The notes beneath the pieces were generated by a model that saw nothing but the letters and a program-made list of their open reading frames with translations, had not been told where the DNA came from and did not search any database. The position numbers and the translations under genes were made by a program. From Thermocaproicibacter sp036741535 (GTDB lineage Bacteria; Bacillota; Clostridia; Oscillospirales; Acutalibacteraceae), in assembly GCA_036741535.1 (NCBI GenBank), contig DAINSB010000033.1, positions 1 to 17,913 of the forward strand: 17,913 bases of DNA. The letters run 5' to 3'. Below, one piece after another: positions 15,102 to 17,913 of this stretch (positions are counted from its first letter, which is position 1; each line of letters opens with the position of its first letter).

Positions 15102-15797
15102 TCAGTCCGCCCCCGTCTCCCCGGCCGAAAGGAAAAATTTCCCGACGACCAGACGGGCCAGTTCCCCGTGGATGGCCTCCACGCTGCGCGGCCTCCCGTT
15201 CTCCGCGCAGGGGATGACCTTCCAGCCCAGCTTTTGCGCGGCGTAGGCGGCGCTTTCCCCGCAGGATTCCAGATAGCGGAGGTCCCGCTCGTGAACGTCG
15301 CGCCTGCCGCCGTCCCGGCTGTAGCGCCGCCGGAGCAGCTCCTGGGAAATCCCGGTGGGCATATCGAGGTAGATGGTCAGATCCGGCCGCGGGATGCCGA
15401 GGCGGACGTATTCAAAGTCCTCGACCCACGCGATGAAGGCATCCCATTCGCCGCGGGGGAGCTTCGGCATCTGGTAGACGATGTTGGAAGTCGCATACCG
15501 GTCCGTGAGGATCAGCCTGCCGGCCGCATAATCGGCGCCCCAGCGCCTGCGGAAGCTCGCGTACCGGTCCACCGCAAAAAACGTGGACGCGGCATAGGCG
15601 TTGACATCCTCCGGTTTGTCGCCGAACGCCCCATTGAGGTACATGCGCGCCAGCGCGGACGACTCTTCGCCGTATTCCGGGAAGGAGACCCGGCGCAGCG
15701 CGATCCCCTTCGCCGAAAACCCGCGCTCCAGAAGCCCCGCCTGCGTGGCCTTTCCGCTTCCGTCGAGCCCTTCCAGCGTGACCAGGGCGCCCTTCAT
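15102..15797 (-). CDS. tmk: Thymidylate kinase (dTMP kinase)
   Basis: The 231-residue enzyme phosphorylates dTMP to dTDP. The P-loop is LEGLDGSGKATQ (10-19), with Ala where Thr is more common. The second motif is LTDRYATSNIVYQ (D99-R100-Y101), and the lid-side sequence is PDLTIYLDMPTGISQELLRRRYSRDGGRRDVHERD. These features suit TMK rather than a deoxynucleoside kinase, although this clostridial-type variant is divergent. ATG 15797 is chosen because it begins MKGALVTLEGLDGSGK and overlaps the thyX stop as ATGA; GGAAGAGAG provides a ribosome binding site. It directly uses the product of the preceding gene. Confidence 0.88.
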   Translation of the reverse strand: MKGALVTLEGLDGSGKATQAGLLERGFSAKGIALRRVSFPEYGEESSALARMYLNGAFGDKPEDVNAYAASTFFAVDRYASFRRRWGADYAAGRLILTDRYATSNIVYQMPKLPRGEWDAFIAWVEDFEYVRLGIPRPDLTIYLDMPTGISQELLRRRYSRDGGRRDVHERDLRYLESCGESAAYAAQKLGWKVIPCAENGRPRSVEAIHGELARLVVGKFFLSAGETGAD

Positions 15798-16567
15798 GTG
15801 CTCTCTTCCCTTCCCAGAAAATGCGCGCGGACTTCTTTGGCGCGCCCGCAGGACATCTTCCCTTCCGTGCAGGCGCCCCTTAAACACGGCGGCCCCGCGA
15901 AACGGAACAGATGCGGCGCGACGCCCTTCACCAGGCGCAGCATCTGTTCTGCGACGGCACGGATCTCCCACTGGGCGCGGTTGCAGCACCGGAGCGAAAA
16001 GAAGTGCAGAAGCTCGCGCGCGTTGAGCGTACAGATCAGCTTCGTCTCGCACGCGTTCGGAAGCACGAACCGCGCGTCCTCGTTCGCCATTTTGCGGGCG
16101 GCGCTGCGCGCGGACTCCTCGTCCCGGCCCTGCGCCGTCAGTTCTTTCACATGCTTTTCCACAAGAAGGGCGCGGAGCCGGTCGTAATGGCGCTGGTCCT
16201 CCTCCATCGCGCGCAAAAACTCCTCCTTCGCCTCGGGGATGGCCTCGATCGCCGGCGGCACGACATACTCGAAGTGCAGCTCCGCGACATAACGCTGGCT
16301 TTTCACGCTGTAGGAGGCGATGCGGTGCCGCGTGATCTGGGCGAGCAGGGAACGAGAGACGCCCTCGATGCCGAACGTGAAGACGGCGTGCTCGATCGGG
16401 CTTTCATGCCCGATTTCGGAGAGCATGTCCACAAAATCGGCGGCCTTCCGCTCGGTCAGGCCCTCGGTGATCTGCCCGATGCCGGCTTTGGAATAGCACA
16501 GCTTCGCCGCCGCGGCGACCACTTTTTCCGGTTCCGGCGTATGGGCGATCAGAGTGACATTTGCCAT
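15794..16567 (-). CDS. thyX: Flavin-dependent thymidylate synthase ThyX
   Basis: The 257-residue protein contains the ThyX signature RHRX7S as RHRIASYSVKS (R80 to S90) followed by QRY. Flanking family blocks are HESPIEHAVFTFGIEGVSRSLLAQITRHR and LPNACETKLICTLNARELLHFFSLRCCNRAQWEIR. ThyX makes dTMP from dUMP using methylene-THF as carbon donor and FAD/NADPH as reductant, releasing THF rather than DHF. ATG 16567 (MANVTLIAHTPEPEKVV) is preceded by GAGAGGGA and lies about 25 bases from the predicted transcription start. A longer frame to 16627 runs into the promoter and is rejected. It is the first gene of the unit and overlaps tmk by four bases. No ThyA is present in the window. Confidence 0.96.
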   Translation of the reverse strand: MANVTLIAHTPEPEKVVAAAAKLCYSKAGIGQITEGLTERKAADFVDMLSEIGHESPIEHAVFTFGIEGVSRSLLAQITRHRIASYSVKSQRYVAELHFEYVVPPAIEAIPEAKEEFLRAMEEDQRHYDRLRALLVEKHVKELTAQGRDEESARSAARKMANEDARFVLPNACETKLICTLNARELLHFFSLRCCNRAQWEIRAVAEQMLRLVKGVAPHLFRFAGPPCLRGACTEGKMSCGRAKEVRAHFLGREEST

Positions 16568-16598
16568 TTTCCCTCTCCCTCTCTGCACAATTGCATAT

Positions 16599-16627
16599 AT
16601 TATAGCAAATTCAAAACGCGGAATCAA
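16599..16627 (-). promoter_or_regulatory. Sigma-A-type promoter of the thyX unit
   Basis: On the minus strand TTGATT (16627-16622) and a consensus TATAAT (16604-16599) are separated by 17 bases. Transcription would start near 16592, giving a leader of about 25 bases before thyX. The rest of the divergent gap to 16755 contains a small GCGGC-GTAT-GCCGC hairpin (16697-16710) and no clear plus-strand promoter. Confidence 0.85.
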
Positions 16628-16755
16628 TCATTTCGGGCAGAACGGTTTGCGCGGCCCGCCCCGCCGAAGCCTGCGGGCGCCCGATTTGTCGGCGGCGCGG
16701 CGTATGCCGCCCCGCGGGCAGGCAATAATAAGGAAAACGGAGAGGAAGTGAAACC

Positions 16756-16977
16756 ATGAAAAAGAAAAAATCGGACGCGACCGAGATGCCCATCGGCCTG
16801 ATGATGTCGCTGGCCATGAACCGGAAGGCCATGCGGAATTTCAGCCTTCTCCCCGACGAAAAGCAGAAATCCGTCGTGCGCTACATCGAGGCTTCCCAGA
16901 CCGGCGCGGAAGCGAAGAACCGCATCCACACCGCCGTGGACAGCCTGGAACAGGGAAACACGGGATTCATCGGGTAA
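16756..16977 (+). CDS. Small protein resembling the C-terminal YdeI/OmdA domain
   Basis: The 73-residue product has a lysine-rich start (MKKKKSD), then a helical stretch (MPIGLMMSLAMNRKAMRNFSLLPDEKQKSVVRYIEASQTGAEAKNRIHTAVDSLEQGNTG). The pattern F-x-L-L-P-x-x-x-K-x-x-x-V-x-Y-I-E followed by RI...A...L..G resembles the C-terminal part of bacteriocin-protection YdeI/OmpD-associated proteins, which are usually more than twice as long. The match is by eye and the function is unknown. ATG 16756 has GGAGAGGAAGTG at good spacing, and codon use matches the neighbours, so I consider it a real gene. It diverges from thyX. A 6-bp hairpin follows at about 16991-17006, with no strong T-tract. Confidence 0.75.
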   Translation: MKKKKSDATEMPIGLMMSLAMNRKAMRNFSLLPDEKQKSVVRYIEASQTGAEAKNRIHTAVDSLEQGNTGFIG

Positions 16978-17036
16978 GCGGGGCGAAAGCGGCGGTCTTC
17001 CGTCGAAACGAGGTTTTACCATAAGAGAATTCTGTA

Positions 17037-17063
17037 ACACAATCAAGCGGCTCCCATAAAATG
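17037..17063 (+). promoter_or_regulatory. Possible sigma-K-like promoter before the cysteine-rich gene
   Basis: AC (17037-17038) and CATAAAATG (17055-17063) are 16 bases apart, close to the sporulation sigma-K pattern AC-N16/17-CATAnnnTA; the last A is G here. No sigma-A-type promoter is evident in the gap. The motif is short and could occur by chance. Confidence 0.25.
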
Positions 17064-17108
17064 TTAGGGAGAAACAAGTTCCACTGAACGTGTTAGGAGG
17101 ATGATTTT

Positions 17109-17913
17109 ATGGATAAAAACAGCGCCGAGGCCAGCAATCCTGGGAATATCAAGGAAGCTGTCTGCATTAACGCCCCGCGTGTGTATGATTCCTGCAGTTC
17201 AAAAGAATACCTCGAGGATCTTCGGGTTTATTTTACCCCCGACAAGCATGAACTGATCGAACAGGCGAACAGCGTGCGCCTGCGCAGCGTCGAAGTCATT
17301 AAAGTGTTCCTGCGCCTGGAACCGGTCCCCTTCAACCAGGGGTTTTACTCAGTGGACCTGAATTTCTTCTTCGACGTCTGCCTTGACATCTTCAAATCGC
17401 AGTCCCCCTGCCCGACCGTGGTGCACGGCGTGTGCACGGCGAACAAGCGCGTCATTCTGTTCGGCAGCGAGGGCAACGTAAAAATGTTCACCTCCGGCAG
17501 CAGCGAATGCCCGGACGTGGAGCCCTCGACCGGCAAGGTCCTGCCGAAGGCCACCTGCATGGTGTCGGACCCCATCGGCCTTTCCGCAAAGATCTGCGAC
17601 CGTCCGCCCCAGGGCTGCGAGCTGTGCAGCAGGATCCCGGACAGCATCGGCACGCTTTATGGCGATGAGTTCGACTACAGCAACGCGCACTCCGTCTATG
17701 TGACCATCGGTGTTTTCACCATCGTCCAGCTCGTGCGCGTCGTTCCCCTGCTGATCCCGACCTACGAGTTCTGCATCCCGGAAAAAGAATGCCCGCCGAC
17801 TTCCGACAGCCCGCGCGAAATGTTCCGCCGCATCGAATTCCCCACGGCCGACTTTTTCCCGCCGAAAGTCAGCGACCTGTGCGACAACCCCGGGACCGAA
17901 GGCGAAACGGACA
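17109..17913 (+). CDS. Cysteine-rich conserved clostridial protein of unknown function (partial)
   Basis: The frame is open from ATG 17109 to the window edge: 268 codons with no stop, so the C-terminus is missing. AGGAGG lies eight bases before the ATG. The product starts MDKNSAEASNPGNIKEAVCINAPRVYDSCSSKEYLEDLRVYFT. Later blocks include VPFNQGFYSVDLNFFFDVCLDIF and KRVILFGSEGNVKMFTS. I count 13 cysteines. I see no signal peptide and no long membrane segment. I recall similar proteins (a VYDSC...DCLEDLRVYF opening) as uncharacterised conserved proteins of spore-forming Clostridia, but I cannot name a domain. The beta-rich pattern and cysteines would suit a structural or coat-like protein, which is inference only. 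Codon use is like the neighbouring genes. Confidence 0.85.
   Translation, partial: MDKNSAEASNPGNIKEAVCINAPRVYDSCSSKEYLEDLRVYFTPDKHELIEQANSVRLRSVEVIKVFLRLEPVPFNQGFYSVDLNFFFDVCLDIFKSQSPCPTVVHGVCTANKRVILFGSEGNVKMFTSGSSECPDVEPSTGKVLPKATCMVSDPIGLSAKICDRPPQGCELCSRIPDSIGTLYGDEFDYSNAHSVYVTIGVFTIVQLVRVVPLLIPTYEFCIPEKECPPTSDSPREMFRRIEFPTADFFPPKVSDLCDNPGTEGETD

Noticed and set aside
16605..16755. Search for a plus-strand promoter before the 73-residue gene
   Set aside because: AATAAT-like bases at about 16733 have no -35 partner at suitable spacing.
16991..17006. CGGCGG-TCTT-CCGTCG hairpin after the 73-residue gene as a terminator
   Set aside because: The stem is short and the nearest T-run (GGTTTT) is separated by several bases, so termination cannot be claimed.

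Overview
The window looks like a chromosomal segment of a high-GC Firmicute, most likely a class Clostridia member near Oscillospiraceae/Ruminococcaceae. This rests on a T-box leader before alaS, RNase M5, ThyX, strong AGGAGG-type ribosome binding sites, and Bacillus/Clostridium-type neighbourhoods (comEC-holA; mltG-U32 peptidase-penicillin-binding protein near alaS). The genus is not resolved. Most of the DNA is GC-rich, so long antisense open frames lie opposite nearly every real gene. I saw no rRNA, CRISPR array or intact mobile element.

Left edge (1-546): an AT-richer recombinase remnant on the plus strand runs in from outside the window and converges on a tRNA-Leu(GAG) gene on the minus strand. 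The tRNA has its own sigma-A-type promoter and a strong intrinsic terminator.

Minus-strand unit A (8461 down to 564): a promoter and T-box leader, then alaS, a HIT-family hydrolase, an Apt-like phosphoribosyltransferase, comEC, holA and rnmV. The genes are closely packed, and stop/start overlaps couple comEC-holA and holA-rnmV. comEC is broken by one in-frame TAA, and its C-terminal metallo-beta-lactamase-like domain lacks the usual metal-binding motifs.

Minus-strand unit B (16627 down to 8675): a strong promoter, then thyX, tmk, a GNAT acetyltransferase, a 224-base gap, a DJ-1/PfpI protein, 5-formyltetrahydrofolate cyclo-ligase, mltG, a U32 (TrhP-like) protein and a class B penicillin-binding protein. 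It combines dTMP/dTDP synthesis and folate salvage with a cell-wall module. The order mltG-U32-PBP resembles the B. subtilis mltG...trhP1-trhP2...pbpI region, which there also follows alaS.

Right edge (16756-17913): two plus-strand genes diverge from thyX. One encodes a 73-residue protein resembling only the C-terminal part of YdeI/OmdA proteins. The other is a cysteine-rich uncharacterised protein that runs off the window.

I found no convincing new multi-gene system. The points most worth checking are the split and degenerate comEC, the unusual alaS leader with nested inverted repeats over its promoter, the chimeric recombinase remnant beside the tRNA, and the truncated cysteine-rich gene with a possible late-sporulation promoter.
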